A stretch of 64,000 nucleotides of DNA from NCBI GenBank assembly GCA_029203145.1, contig CP119309.1, positions 2,257,001 to 2,321,000 on the forward strand, given 5' to 3'. The translations under genes and the position numbers were made by a program. This DNA is from Candidatus Brevundimonas phytovorans (GTDB lineage: Bacteria; Pseudomonadota; Alphaproteobacteria; Caulobacterales; Caulobacteraceae). The notes below the pieces were generated by a model. The model saw only the letters and a program-made list of their open reading frames with translations. It was not told where the DNA came from and made no database searches. Positions 18,563-28,971 of the stretch are shown here, in pieces; within the stretch, counting starts at the first letter, position 1, and each line of letters opens with the position of its first letter.

Positions 18563-19344
18563 GTCACGGGCATCCCTATCGCCGGGCCGTCTGCCGCCGG
18601 ATTTCTGCGACCTCTATGAGCCCGTCAGGCGTCGCCGTCACCTGTCAGATGGCTGGGACGGCGCGGAACTTGGGCGCCGGTCGCCGCCCCTGCATTCCTG
18701 TGGACGCCGCACGCCGCTGATTCAGCGTCACGATTTCCTTCCGTCCACAGCCGACGCCGGACTTGCCCACAGACCGGCGGCTGCTTGCCCACAGGCCGCC
18801 GAATCACCCGCTTGCCAGAAATCCTCGTTCGTCGGAACCTCATCAGGCCGAGGGACACGGCGGCGCGGAAAACCCCAGATCAGCAATGACGGCGGGGTTT
18901 CAAGCGGGTCGGTCCGGCTCTCTGACCCAGGGTTCCAGGCCTCTTCGGAGGACCGGAAAACACCGAGGCAGGGCCACAGGCTCCCGACCTTTCAGCGCCT
19001 CGGCGCAGGGGTTGTGGAGAACCGGGCCGGGATTGAAGACGACGCGTCCCGACGACGCGCCCGACGCAGCCAGGAGCCGCCAGGAGACCAGCCGCCGCCG
19101 CCGGGTTCGCCCGGGGCGCCAGAGCGAAATCGGTTTGGACGCTTCGCGTTCAAACTCAGATCTTCGCTTCGGAAAATGGCCAGGCCCTGACCCAACCGGC
19201 CAGGTCCAACCCGGACTTGGCGAGGGGACGGGATCACGGACGGCCCTCGGGCGGTTCAGGATCGCGTCCCCTCGCTCAATTCCAGGGTGCGGTGCGGCGC
19301 CGCCGACCTTTCCAAGTGCGCCGCCGATCCCTAAACCTCAGTCA
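18563..19344. other. 780-bp gap without a convincing gene; DnaA-box-like motifs and hairpins
   Basis: Open frames here are Arg/Pro/Ser-rich and look like read-through, not proteins. Visible structure: a TTCTCCACA motif in reverse at about 19011-19019 (8 of 9 to the DnaA consensus TTATCCACA); two TTGCCCACA at about 18762 and 18785; two inward-facing TCCACA motifs near 18699 and 18741; a nested hairpin at 19122-19168 with a 10-bp inner stem (GTTTGGACGC/GCGTTCAAAC, one G-T pair) and a TTC loop; and an 11-bp inverted repeat GCGAGGGGACG/CGTCCCCTCGC at about 19219 and 19265. It may hold a regulatory RNA or protein-binding region. I could not match it to RNase P, tmRNA or 6S RNA. Confidence 0.5.
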
Positions 19345-20373
19345 ATGACCTTCGATCTGTTCTCCCGCCGCAGTCTGCTGCTGGGCGCCGCCGGCCTGAC
19401 CGCCGCGGGCGGCCTGTCGGCCTGCGGCCGCGCCGAGGCGCCGGTGGACGAAGCGGGTCGCGTGCGTCTGCGCCTCGCCGCCGGGGGGCCGGTCAACGCC
19501 GCCCACGGCGGCTTCTATCAGGCCATCGCCACCGGGGCCTATGAGCGGCGCGGCCTGAACGTCGAGATCCTGACCGGGGCGGCGGGCGCCGACGTCCCGG
19601 CCCTGCTGGCCGCCAGCGCCGTCGAACTGGCCGTGGGCGCCGACAGCTTCGCCCCCCTGCGGCTGATCGCCGACCGCGCCCCGGTCAAGGCCGTGGCCGC
19701 CTTCCTGCAAAAGGACCCGGTGGTCCTGATGGCCCGGCCCAACCAGCCGCTGGAGGCCCTGTCGGCCCTGCGCGACCGGCCCATCCTGATGAGCCCGGCC
19801 GACCATGCCGGTTTCTGGAACTGGCTGCGCGCCCGCTTCGAGCTGACCGCCGACCAGGCCCGGCCCGGCGCGCCCGAGGACAATCTCAAGGCCTTCCTGG
19901 CCGATCCGAAGGCGGTGCTGGTCGGGCGGCTGACGGCGGGCGACCCCGCCGTGATCGCGCGCGAGACCGGGATTGCGCCGCGCGTCCTGATCCCCGCCGA
20001 CGACGGCTATCCCTCCTATGGCGGCCTGGTGCTGGCCCCCAACGCCTTCGCCCGCGACAACGCCCGCGCCCTGCGCGACTTCATCGCCGCCTCGGTCGAG
20101 GGCTGGCGCGACTATGTCCACGGCGACGGGGCCAAGGGCGACGCCCTGATCCGCCGCGCCAACCCCGACCTGACCCAGCGCCTGCTGAACGCCGCGCGCG
20201 ACAGTCTGAAGACCGAGGCCGTGGTCGACGGCGGCGACGCGGCCCTCTACGGCCTGGGGGCCATGACGCCCGAGCGCTGGCAGGCTTTCGCCGAACAGAG
20301 CGCCGAGGCCTTCCCCGCCGCCCCCGACTGGCGCGAGGCCTTCACCGCCCAATACCTGCCGGGCCGCAGCTAA
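19345..20373 (+). CDS. Periplasmic substrate-binding lipoprotein, NMT1/SsuA-like
   Basis: A 342-residue ABC-transporter-type solute-binding protein of the NMT1/THI5-like group (ligands in the family include sulfonates, nitrate and thiamine precursors). The N-terminus combines a twin-Arg motif (S-R-R-S-L-L-L-G) with a lipobox (L-S-A-C, Cys near residue 28). The mature part shows G-F-Y-Q-A-I-A-T-G-A-Y-E-R-R-G-L-N-V-E typical of the family. ATG 19345 begins the signal peptide; the open frame upstream is not coding-like. No permease or ATPase gene is adjacent, so the ligand is unknown. Confidence 0.85.
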   Translation: MTFDLFSRRSLLLGAAGLTAAGGLSACGRAEAPVDEAGRVRLRLAAGGPVNAAHGGFYQAIATGAYERRGLNVEILTGAAGADVPALLAASAVELAVGADSFAPLRLIADRAPVKAVAAFLQKDPVVLMARPNQPLEALSALRDRPILMSPADHAGFWNWLRARFELTADQARPGAPEDNLKAFLADPKAVLVGRLTAGDPAVIARETGIAPRVLIPADDGYPSYGGLVLAPNAFARDNARALRDFIAASVEGWRDYVHGDGAKGDALIRRANPDLTQRLLNAARDSLKTEAVVDGGDAALYGLGAMTPERWQAFAEQSAEAFPAAPDWREAFTAQYLPGRS

Positions 20374-20394
20374 GGCGCCGCCCCCACCCCGGCG

Positions 20395-20409
20395 TTAGCA
20401 GCGGATTAA
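20395..20409 (+). promoter_or_regulatory. Candidate CtrA box upstream of the Pro/Ala-rich protein gene
   Basis: TTAG-N7-TTAA, one mismatch from the CtrA consensus TTAA-N7-TTAA, centred about 60 bases before the GTG start at 20463. CtrA is encoded in this window. Binding is inferred. Confidence 0.45.
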
Positions 20410-20462
20410 GCCGTCACGGCCTAGGCTGTCGCCTCAACGCCGTCTCATGCAGGAGGCCGTCC

Positions 20463-21505
<1,043 letters not shown>

Positions 21506-21509
<4 letters not shown>

Positions 21510-22624
21510 GCGACGGCGCCGCCCTGCCCCCCATTGTCGACGCCGCCTCGCGTCTGCCGGACCTGATCGCCCTGGCGCAGGAGACGTCCAGCGAGAAGCG
21601 GCGCGCCCTGCTGCGCGAACTGACCGACACCTTCTTCGGCGCGCCGGAGCGCAGCGAGGCCGAGAGCGCCCTCTATGGCTCGGTGCTCAGCGACCTGACC
21701 GACGCCATGGAGGTCGCCGTCCGCGCTGAACTGGCCGAGCGCTTCGCCGCCGCGCCCGACGCCCCCCGCCAACTGATCCGCCGCCTGGCCAACGACGAGG
21801 CCGAGGACGTGGCCCAGCCCGTGCTGCGCGCCTCGCCGGTGCTGACCGAGGCCGACCTGATCCAGGTCATTCGCTCGCGCGGTCAGGGCCATATGCGCGC
21901 CGTCAGCCAGCGGGCTTCGGTGTCCGAGGCGGTGTCCGACGCCATCGTCGAGCGCGGCGACGACGAGACGCTCGGCGTCCTGCTGGGCAACGACGGCGCC
22001 CAGCTTTCGCGCGCGGCCTGCGAGGCCGCCGTCGAGCGCGCCCGCGCCAACCCGGCCCTGCACGCCCCCACGGTCGAGCGCGCCAACCTGCCGCCCGATC
22101 TGCTGAACGAGATGTATTTCGAGGTCGAGGCCCGCCTGCGTCAGCGCATTCTGGAACAGAACGCCCGTATGGACCCGGCCCTGCTGGAGGCCGCGCTGAC
22201 GGCGGGGCGCACCCGCGTGGCCACCGACGACGGCGCCCTGCCGCCCGACTATGCCGAGAGCCTGGCCTATGTCGAGGAACTGAACGTCGCCAGCCAGCTG
22301 ACCCCGCCGGTCCTGGCCCGCTTCCTGCGCTCGGGCAGCCGGACCTCCTTCCTGATCGCCCTGTCGCGCCTGGCCGACATCGACTTCCACACCGCCCGCC
22401 AGATCGTCGAGCGGCGCGAACTGGACGCCCTGGCCGTGGTCTGCAAGGCCGCCGACCTGGATCGCGCCCTGTTCCTGACCTACGCCGTCGTCCTGCTGAA
22501 CACCGACGGCGACGCCATGGGCAAGGCCCGCGCCTATGCCGGCATGTACAACGACCTGACCCACGAAGCCGCCCAGCGCACCCTGCGCTTCTGGCGCATG
22601 CGCAAGGCCATGCACGCGGCTTAA
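21506..22624 (+). CDS. DUF2336 domain protein (first paralogue)
   Basis: A 372-residue soluble, alpha-helical protein of the DUF2336 family, common in Caulobacterales and other alphaproteobacteria and of uncharacterised function. HEAT-like repeated helices run through most of the length (for example R-A-E-L-A-E-R-F-A-A-A-P-D-A-P-R-Q-L-I-R-R-L-A-N-D), followed by a conserved C-terminal part with Y-A-E-S-L-A-Y-V-E-E-L. The ATG overlaps the stop of the Pro/Ala-rich gene. A second DUF2336 gene lies 0.9 kb away beyond mucR, which suggests a functional grouping. Confidence 0.85.
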
Positions 22625-22636
22625 AGAAGCGCAACG

Positions 22637-22789
22637 CCTCTCCCTCCCCTTCATGGGGAGGGTGGTCGCGATAGCGACCGGGTGGGGAGGGCGTGGCGAT
22701 ACCGAACGCGGCGTCTGACTTGCCGAAGCGCCCCCACCCGTCTTCGCCCTTTGGGCTCAGCCACCCTCCCCATGAAGGGGAGGGAGAAA
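22637..22789. repeat. Inverted-repeat element, GGGAGGGTGGTCGC subtype
   Basis: Outer hairpin CTCCCCTTCATGGGGAG, inner hairpin GGTCGCGATAGCGACC, arm core GGTGGGGAGGGC, a 37-nt spacer, then the complementary core and outer hairpin ending at 22789. The only other copy of this subtype here is at 57187-57334. It lies between convergent DUF2336 and mucR genes. Confidence 0.85.
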
Positions 22790-22847
22790 GCCGCGCCTAC
22801 TCAATCCGCTCCAGCAACCCGAAGGGCGTTAGCGCCCCAAAAATGCC

Positions 22848-22880
22848 AAAACGCCCGCCTTCCTTTCGGAAGACGGGCGC
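22848..22880 (-). terminator. Rho-independent terminator of mucR
   Basis: On the minus strand a GC-rich hairpin (CGCCCGTCTTCC/GGAAGGCGGGCG with a GAAA-type loop) is followed by TTTT and a second T-run. It starts 28 bases after the mucR stop. Confidence 0.85.
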
Positions 22881-22906
22881 TGCGCCAACCTTGAAAAGGT
22901 CGGGTC

Positions 22907-23335
22907 TTACTTCTTGGCGCGGGTGGCGCGGGCCGGTTTGCGGCCGCCCTGGCCCAGGCCCATCTGCTTGGCCAGGTCCGAACGGGCCTTGGCGTAGTTC
23001 GGGGCGACCATGGGGTAGTCCTTGGCCAGACCCCACTTGGCCCGGTATTCCTCGGGGCTCATATTGTATTTGGTGCGCAGGTGACGCTTCAGCGACTTGA
23101 ACTTGCGGCCGTCTTCCAGGCAGATCAGGAAGTCAGGCGTAATCGACTTGCGCACCGGAACCGCCGGTTCCTTGGGCTCGGGCTCGACTTCGACGGGACC
23201 GGAAGACACGCCCGACAGAGCCGCGTGGATTTGAGCGATCAGGCCGGGAACGGCCTCGGCCGAGACGGTGTTGTTGCTCACATAGGCCGACACGATGTCC
23301 GCCGTCATTTCGAGCAGTTCGGGTTTTTCTTCCAT
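22907..23335 (-). CDS. mucR: MucR/Ros-family transcriptional regulator
   Basis: A 142-residue MucR/Ros protein. These are H-NS-like regulators of alphaproteobacteria; in Caulobacter, MucR proteins control sciP and link to the CtrA programme. The conserved DNA-binding core is I-C-L-E-D-G-R-K-F-K-S-L-K-R-H-L near residues 71-86, then the M-S-P-E-E-Y-R-A-K-W-G-L and D-Y-P-M-V-A-P-N-Y blocks. Only Cys72 and His85 of the Ros zinc ligands remain: the second Cys is Asp75 and the last His position is Tyr90. The N-terminal 50 residues are the oligomerisation region. A terminator follows. Confidence 0.92.
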   Translation of the reverse strand: MEEKPELLEMTADIVSAYVSNNTVSAEAVPGLIAQIHAALSGVSSGPVEVEPEPKEPAVPVRKSITPDFLICLEDGRKFKSLKRHLRTKYNMSPEEYRAKWGLAKDYPMVAPNYAKARSDLAKQMGLGQGGRKPARATRAKK

Positions 23336-23403
23336 GGGGGGTCGCCTATTTCATGAGCCAAACGCATTCGACTGATCAGACCCGACCCGTCGGAGATTGG
23401 TTT

Positions 23404-23413
23404 CATACGTATG
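23404..23413. promoter_or_regulatory. Palindrome in the mucR upstream region
   Basis: CATACGTATG, a perfect 10-base palindrome in a relatively AT-rich stretch about 70 bases upstream of the mucR start. MucR proteins autoregulate at AT-rich sites, so this gap (23336-23500) is the likely control region. No specific protein can be assigned. Confidence 0.35.
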
Positions 23414-23500
23414 TTTGGCGATAATGGCAATGCAAGCATAGGCCATCACTGAAATGGCGCTTTCGTCTACTGATCTCATGACAAGATCAGTCGCGAGCCT

Positions 23501-24724
23501 TCATCGACCGAAGTTATCCGCAAGCGCCAGCATGGCTCCGCGCTCGGCCACGGAGTATTCGTGGAGCAGCTCTTCGTCGCCCTCGCGGATGGCGCGCAAC
23601 AGGGCCGGCGTCAGGGCCGATGACAGGGACCAGTTCCAGTAACGCAGCACTGTCTGGGCCCGATCGACCGCCAGCATCTCATAGGTGATCTGCACCCGCT
23701 CCCAGTCGGGATGGACCTCGCCGTCGGTGGTCAGCTCCGGGCGGCGCAGGCCTCGCCACAGGGCCTGAAGATCCAGGCGCGACAGGCCGGTGGCCTTGCA
23801 CAGAATGGCCAGGGGCTCGCCGCCCGCGTCGCCCATGATCTTGGCTGAGGTCAGGGGCTTGATCCCCGACAAATGGCCGATCTCGCTGACCAGGTCGCGG
23901 GTCATGCCGCCGTCGCCGGCGGCCGCGACCGCCGCTTCCAGGCCGCTATAGGGGCTCTTGTCGATGGCGGCGCGGTTGCGCTGGCGCCGCTCGATGAACT
24001 GCAGGGCCTTGCGCGTCACCGGGTCTGACCAACCCTCGGCGGCGGCCAGGGCGAACAAGTCCTCGACGCTGTCCTGAAGCACTTCGCGCGACACGGCGAA
24101 GCGTTGCAGGACGATCCGCCGCTCCTCGGGTCCGCACCACCAGAACATGACATAGGCGCCCGACGGCCTCAGCTCCGCCCGCTTCAGCAAGGGGGCGCAC
24201 AGCCCCCGGCTCTGACGGCTCAGGGCCACCACGCCCTCGATGGCCCCCTGAGCCAGGCGCGCCGAGGCGTTCTTCAGCACCGCCTCGATGACGGCGTCCT
24301 CGCCAAAGCTCAGCAGCGTCTCGGTCACGACCTCGGACAGGCCGCGCCGCTCAGCGATCAGCAGCCGATGGGCGATGCCCGCGTCGCGGGCGCAGCCGAT
24401 CAGGTCCACGTCGGTCAGCGAGGCGCACTGCTCGATCAGCGGTCCGGCCACCGAGGGCTCGTCGCGCAGCAGCAGTCGCGCCAGGCTGTCGGGCAGTTCC
24501 GCCAGCGGGGCCAGCCGCACCGCCACCCGCCGCCGCTCCTCGACGGAGGCCAGCCGCAGCAGGTCCACCAGCAGGTCGCCCGTCACCGCCCGCTCAAAGG
24601 CGTTAACCCGGCTGGCGGGCAGGCAGACGACGTCCGCCAGCCGCCGCAGCAGCGTCTGGCGCGCTTTCGACGACCCGGGCGGGCGGTCGGGGACAGGAAT
24701 GGCGGCCGGTACAGACATGGTCAC
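23501..24724 (-). CDS. DUF2336 domain protein (second paralogue)
   Basis: A 407-residue helical, soluble DUF2336 protein related to the one at 21506-22624 in overall organisation (N-terminal helical repeats, C-terminal segment ending in an all-helical tail). Recognisable parts are R-R-L-A-D-V-V near residue 27, L-L-L-R-D-E-P-S-V-A-G-P-L near 85 and Y-W-N-W-S near 370. Start is GTG 24724 or ATG 24718. A GGTTAACC palindrome, which contains a CtrA half-site, lies about 20 bases upstream. Function unknown. Confidence 0.83.
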   Translation of the reverse strand: MTMSVPAAIPVPDRPPGSSKARQTLLRRLADVVCLPASRVNAFERAVTGDLLVDLLRLASVEERRRVAVRLAPLAELPDSLARLLLRDEPSVAGPLIEQCASLTDVDLIGCARDAGIAHRLLIAERRGLSEVVTETLLSFGEDAVIEAVLKNASARLAQGAIEGVVALSRQSRGLCAPLLKRAELRPSGAYVMFWWCGPEERRIVLQRFAVSREVLQDSVEDLFALAAAEGWSDPVTRKALQFIERRQRNRAAIDKSPYSGLEAAVAAAGDGGMTRDLVSEIGHLSGIKPLTSAKIMGDAGGEPLAILCKATGLSRLDLQALWRGLRRPELTTDGEVHPDWERVQITYEMLAVDRAQTVLRYWNWSLSSALTPALLRAIREGDEELLHEYSVAERGAMLALADNFGR

Positions 24725-24742
24725 GCTACCCTAGCGCGAGCC

Positions 24743-24750
24743 GGTTAACC
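24743..24750. promoter_or_regulatory. GGTTAACC half-site upstream of the DUF2336 gene
   Basis: The 8-base palindrome contains TTAACC on both strands, the strong half of a CtrA site, within 26 bases of the DUF2336 start. No second TTAA lies at the seven-base spacing, so this is a weak candidate. Confidence 0.35.
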
Positions 24751-24788
24751 GCGCGTGAGGGCGAAAAAACCTGCCTTTTTCTACTGAC

Positions 24789-25769
<981 letters not shown>

Positions 25770-25879
25770 GGGGAGATCTCCGTGCGGCGAGTTTCGTCTA
25801 AGTGACAGCCCTTATACGCCCGAGGCAAGATCGCGCCTCACAGGATTTCTCACCGCCGTTTAAGCGCAGCTATAGACCC

Positions 25880-26362
25880 TCACCCCGCCAATCGCCGCCG
25901 CGCCGGATCAAAGGGCAGGACCTCGCGGATCGAGATCAGGGTCTTGAAGGCCCGCACCCGCGCGTCGTCGTTCAGCACCTCACGCGTAAAGACCTCATAG
26001 GCCTCCATCGTCGGCACGCGGACATAGAGGACGAAATCGGTCTCGCCGGTCACATACCAGGCGGCCTGGACCTCGGGACGGGCGGTCAGGCTGGCGATCA
26101 GGGCGTCCAGCACGGCGGTCCCCTCGCGCTCCATCTCGACCAGGACATGCATGGTCAGGGCGCGCTCCAGCCGCCCCTCGTCGATCACCGCCACGTCGGC
26201 GACGATGACCCTGTCGTCGCGCAGACGCCGCAGCCGCCGCGACACCGCCGATTCCGATAGCCCGACCTTTTCGGCCAGCACCCGCGCGGGCTGCAGGTTG
26301 TCACGCCGCACCAGATCCAGCAGACGACGGTCGAAGTCATCGAGAGCGACAGTTTCCTGCAT
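25880..26362 (-). CDS. Lrp/AsnC-family transcriptional regulator
   Basis: A 160-residue Lrp/AsnC protein. The N-terminal helix-turn-helix (D-D-F-D-R-R-L-L-D-L-V, then L-S-E-S-A-V-S-R-R-L-R-R-L) is followed by the RAM ligand-binding domain (V-L-V-E-M-E-R-E-G, then Y-V-T-G-E-T-D-F-V-L-Y-V). It is divergent from an EamA-type exporter with 87 bases between the starts, the common layout for an amino-acid-sensing regulator and its export gene. Ligand unknown. Confidence 0.93.
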   Translation of the reverse strand: MQETVALDDFDRRLLDLVRRDNLQPARVLAEKVGLSESAVSRRLRRLRDDRVIVADVAVIDEGRLERALTMHVLVEMEREGTAVLDALIASLTARPEVQAAWYVTGETDFVLYVRVPTMEAYEVFTREVLNDDARVRAFKTLISIREVLPFDPARRRLAG

Positions 26363-26449
26363 TTGAATTCACCCTGATGATGCTTTCTTGCATTCTATCA
26401 GCAGATTTCAGCGAGAAACACAGGCGGCTTTTCACTAGGTTCCCGGCCG

Positions 26450-27361
26450 ATGTCCACCCCCACCCTGTCCCTGGATTCGCCGCGCCTTTCGGCCGCCCTG
26501 CCCTATCTCGCCCTGGTCGGCGGGATGGTGTCGCTGGCGGTCGGCACCTCCTTCGCCAAGGGCCTGTTTCCGCTCGTCGGGGCGGAGGGCACGGCGACCT
26601 TGCGCGTCGGCCTGTCGGCCCTGGTCCTGATCGCCGTCTGGCGGCCGTGGCGGTTCCGGCTGACCCGCGCCGACGCCGGACGGGTGCTGCTCTACGGCCT
26701 GGTGCTGGGACTGATGAACCTCAGCTTTTACATGGCGCTGCGGACCATTCCGCTCGGCCTGGCCATCGCCATTGAGTTCAGCGGTCCGCTGGCCCTGGCC
26801 CTGATCCATTCCCGCAAGCTGGTGCATTTCGCCCTGGTCGGCCTGGCCGTCGCCGGCCTGGCCCTGCTGTTGCCGATCTGGAGCGGGGTCGAGGGGCTGG
26901 ACCCGGTCGGCGTCGGCTTCGCCGCCTTCGCCGGCCTGTGCTGGGCTCTGTATATCGTCTTCGGCAAGCGCCTGTCGCACATGCACGCGGGTCAGTCGGT
27001 GGCGCTGGGCATGAGCACCGCCGCCCTGGTCATCCTGCCCTTCGGCGTCTCGACGGCGGGCGCGGCCCTGCTGGCGCCCTCGGTCCTGCTGCTGGGTCTC
27101 GGCGTGGCTTTGGTGTCCAGCGCCCTGCCCTATTCGCTGGAGATGATCGCCCTGCGTCACATCCCCAAGCGCACCTTCGGCGTCCTGCTCAGCGTCGAGC
27201 CGGCCATCGGCGCCGTGGCGGGCATGGTTCTGCTGCACGAACAGCTCAGCCCTCTGCAGTGGCTGGCGATCGGCTGCATCATCGCCGCCTCCATCGGCGC
27301 CGTCCTGACCGCGCCGAGGGGCCAGTCCCCCGACCTCAGCGAACCCGGCGCCCCGGCCTGA
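26450..27361 (+). CDS. EamA/DMT-family exporter, RhtA-like
   Basis: A 303-residue inner-membrane transporter with ten predicted helices in two EamA halves. The region G-L-A-I-A-I-E-F-S-G-P-L-A-L near residue 105 and W-A-L-Y-I-V-F-G-K near 165 resembles the RhtA threonine/homoserine exporter branch. The divergent Lrp-type regulator supports amino-acid export. Substrate cannot be fixed from sequence. Its stop lies four bases from the end of the convergent chemoreceptor gene. Confidence 0.88.
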   Translation: MSTPTLSLDSPRLSAALPYLALVGGMVSLAVGTSFAKGLFPLVGAEGTATLRVGLSALVLIAVWRPWRFRLTRADAGRVLLYGLVLGLMNLSFYMALRTIPLGLAIAIEFSGPLALALIHSRKLVHFALVGLAVAGLALLLPIWSGVEGLDPVGVGFAAFAGLCWALYIVFGKRLSHMHAGQSVALGMSTAALVILPFGVSTAGAALLAPSVLLLGLGVALVSSALPYSLEMIALRHIPKRTFGVLLSVEPAIGAVAGMVLLHEQLSPLQWLAIGCIIAASIGAVLTAPRGQSPDLSEPGAPA

Positions 27362-27365
27362 CGGA

Positions 27366-28775
27366 TCAGAAGGCGGCCCGCAGCCGCGCCCGCTGCTCTT
27401 CCAGCACGGTCGGCGCCCCGGCCTCGCCCGTGCGGAAGCGCCCGACCATGCGGGCCAGCCCTTCGGCCTCGGTCTTCAGGTTGGCCGCCGCCGCCGTGGT
27501 CTGCTCGACCATGGCGGCATTCTGCTGCGTCACCTGATCCATCTGGTTCACCGCCGCATTGACCTGGCCCAGACCCGAGGACTGTTCCTGGGCCGAGGCC
27601 GCGATCTCGGCCACCAGGGCGTCCATCTCACCCACCTTGCCGGCGATGCCCTCCAGCGAGGCGCCCGCCTCATTGACCAGCTTGACGCCTTGCGCCACCT
27701 CGGCGGCGGAGGCGGAAATCAGGGCCTTGATCTCTTTGGCCGCCTCGGCGGACCGCTGCGCCAGCGCGCGGACCTCGGAGGCGACGACCGCAAAGCCTCG
27801 CCCGCTGTCGCCCGCCCGCGCCGCCTCGACGCCGGCGTTCAGGGCCAGCAGATTGGTCTGGAAGGCGATCTCGTCGATGACGCCGATGATGTCGCTGATC
27901 TGGTTCGAGCTCTGACGGATGCCGTCCATGGCCGCGACCGCCTCGCGCACCACCAGGCCCGAGCGATCGGCCTGGCCGCGCGCCTCGCCGGCGACCGTCG
28001 CCGCCTGGCGCGCGCCCTCGGCGCTGCGCTTCACCGTGGCGGTGATCTCGTCGAGGGCGGCGGCGGTTTCTTCCAGCGAAGCCGCCTGCTGCTCGGTGCG
28101 GCGCGACAGGTCGTCCGAGGCGGTGGAGATTTCGTCCGAGCCGCCGCGCAGACCGGACACGGCGTGCAGCACCTGGTTCATGGTCTGGCGCAGGCAGTCG
28201 ACTGCATTGTTGAAGTCGTCCTTCACCCGACCGTGGGCGCCGTCCATGTCGCGTTCGATCAGGGCCGTCAGGTCGCCGTCCGACAGCCGCGACAGGCTGC
28301 CCGCCAGGGCCTCGACCAGGCCGTTCTGGGCCGCCTCGGCCTCCAGCCGCGCAGCCTCGCGGCGGGCGGCCTCCTGTTCGGCCTCGGTGATGTCCACCGC
28401 CAGCTTGACCACCTTGCTGGGCCGGCCGTCGGGGCCCATGACCGGGTTGTAGCTGGCCTGCAGCCAGACCTCGCGCCCGCCCTTGGCCAGACGGCGGAAC
28501 TTGGTGGCGACGAAGCGCCCCGCGTTGAGATCCTGCCAGAACTGGGCGTAGGCCGGGCTGGCCGCTTCGGCAGGGTCCATGAAGATGCGGTGGTGCTGGC
28601 CCCTGATTTCGTCGAGACGATAACCCATGGTCTTCAGCAGGTTGTCGTTGGCGTCCAGTATGACCCCGTCCAGATCGAACTCGATCAGGGCCTGGGACCG
28701 GCCGATGGCGGCCAGCTTACTATCCAGATCATGGAGCTTCTGCTCCATCTGCTTGTGGCGTTTGTTGCCGAACAT
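27366..28775 (-). CDS. Soluble PAS-containing methyl-accepting chemotaxis protein
   Basis: A 469-residue chemoreceptor without membrane segments, so probably cytoplasmic. A PAS domain (about residues 25-130; M-G-Y-R-L-D-E-I-R-G-Q-H-H-R-I-F-M) is followed by a HAMP-like linker and the signalling hairpin with I-G-V-I-D-E-I-A-F-Q-T-N-L-L-A-L-N-A near residue 305. PAS domains of this type often bind haem or FAD and sense oxygen or redox; the cofactor is not predictable here. It lies next to fliI-fliJ in divergent orientation. Confidence 0.93.
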   Translation of the reverse strand: MFGNKRHKQMEQKLHDLDSKLAAIGRSQALIEFDLDGVILDANDNLLKTMGYRLDEIRGQHHRIFMDPAEAASPAYAQFWQDLNAGRFVATKFRRLAKGGREVWLQASYNPVMGPDGRPSKVVKLAVDITEAEQEAARREAARLEAEAAQNGLVEALAGSLSRLSDGDLTALIERDMDGAHGRVKDDFNNAVDCLRQTMNQVLHAVSGLRGGSDEISTASDDLSRRTEQQAASLEETAAALDEITATVKRSAEGARQAATVAGEARGQADRSGLVVREAVAAMDGIRQSSNQISDIIGVIDEIAFQTNLLALNAGVEAARAGDSGRGFAVVASEVRALAQRSAEAAKEIKALISASAAEVAQGVKLVNEAGASLEGIAGKVGEMDALVAEIAASAQEQSSGLGQVNAAVNQMDQVTQQNAAMVEQTTAAAANLKTEAEGLARMVGRFRTGEAGAPTVLEEQRARLRAAF

Positions 28776-28890
28776 CCAGCCCGCTCCCCAGCGATAGCTT
28801 CGGTTGATTGCGCCTGGAGTGTAAAATTTGAAACCTTCCTTTTTCTGCGGCGCGATCTAAGGGCCAACCCGTAGCCCGACTTCACCGCTC

Positions 28891-28917
28891 GTTAACCACG
28901 ATGAGGCATCCGTTAAC
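28891..28917. promoter_or_regulatory. Paired TTAAC motifs upstream of fliI (candidate CtrA sites)
   Basis: GTTAACC at 28891 and GTTAAC at 28912 lie 55-80 bases before the fliI start, in the divergent gap with the chemoreceptor gene. TTAAC is the CtrA half-site, but the spacing between them is not the canonical seven bases. CtrA control of early flagellar genes is established in Caulobacter. Confidence 0.45.
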
Positions 28918-28971
28918 GGATAGAGGCGCTGCGTTCGGACCACCCCGACGCCGTCTTCAGGGGCCGTTTCT

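Noticed and set aside
18763..19344. N-terminal extension of the solute-binding protein by about 190 residues
   Set aside because: The upstream frame is Arg/Ser/Pro-rich with no domain, and a clean signal peptide with lipobox begins at 19345.
18563..19344. RNase P RNA, tmRNA or 6S RNA in the gene-free gap
   Set aside because: I could not find the conserved RNase P core, a tmRNA tRNA-like end or a clear 6S open bubble. An Infernal search is needed to be certain.
18563..19344. Chromosomal replication origin
   Set aside because: DnaA-like motifs are imperfect, no AT-rich unwinding region is visible, and the neighbouring genes are not those of the Caulobacter origin (hemE side).
22801..22906. 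tRNA-like fold before the mucR terminator
   Set aside because: The stems belong to the rho-independent terminator; no anticodon arm or T-loop consensus is present. No tRNA was seen anywhere in the window.
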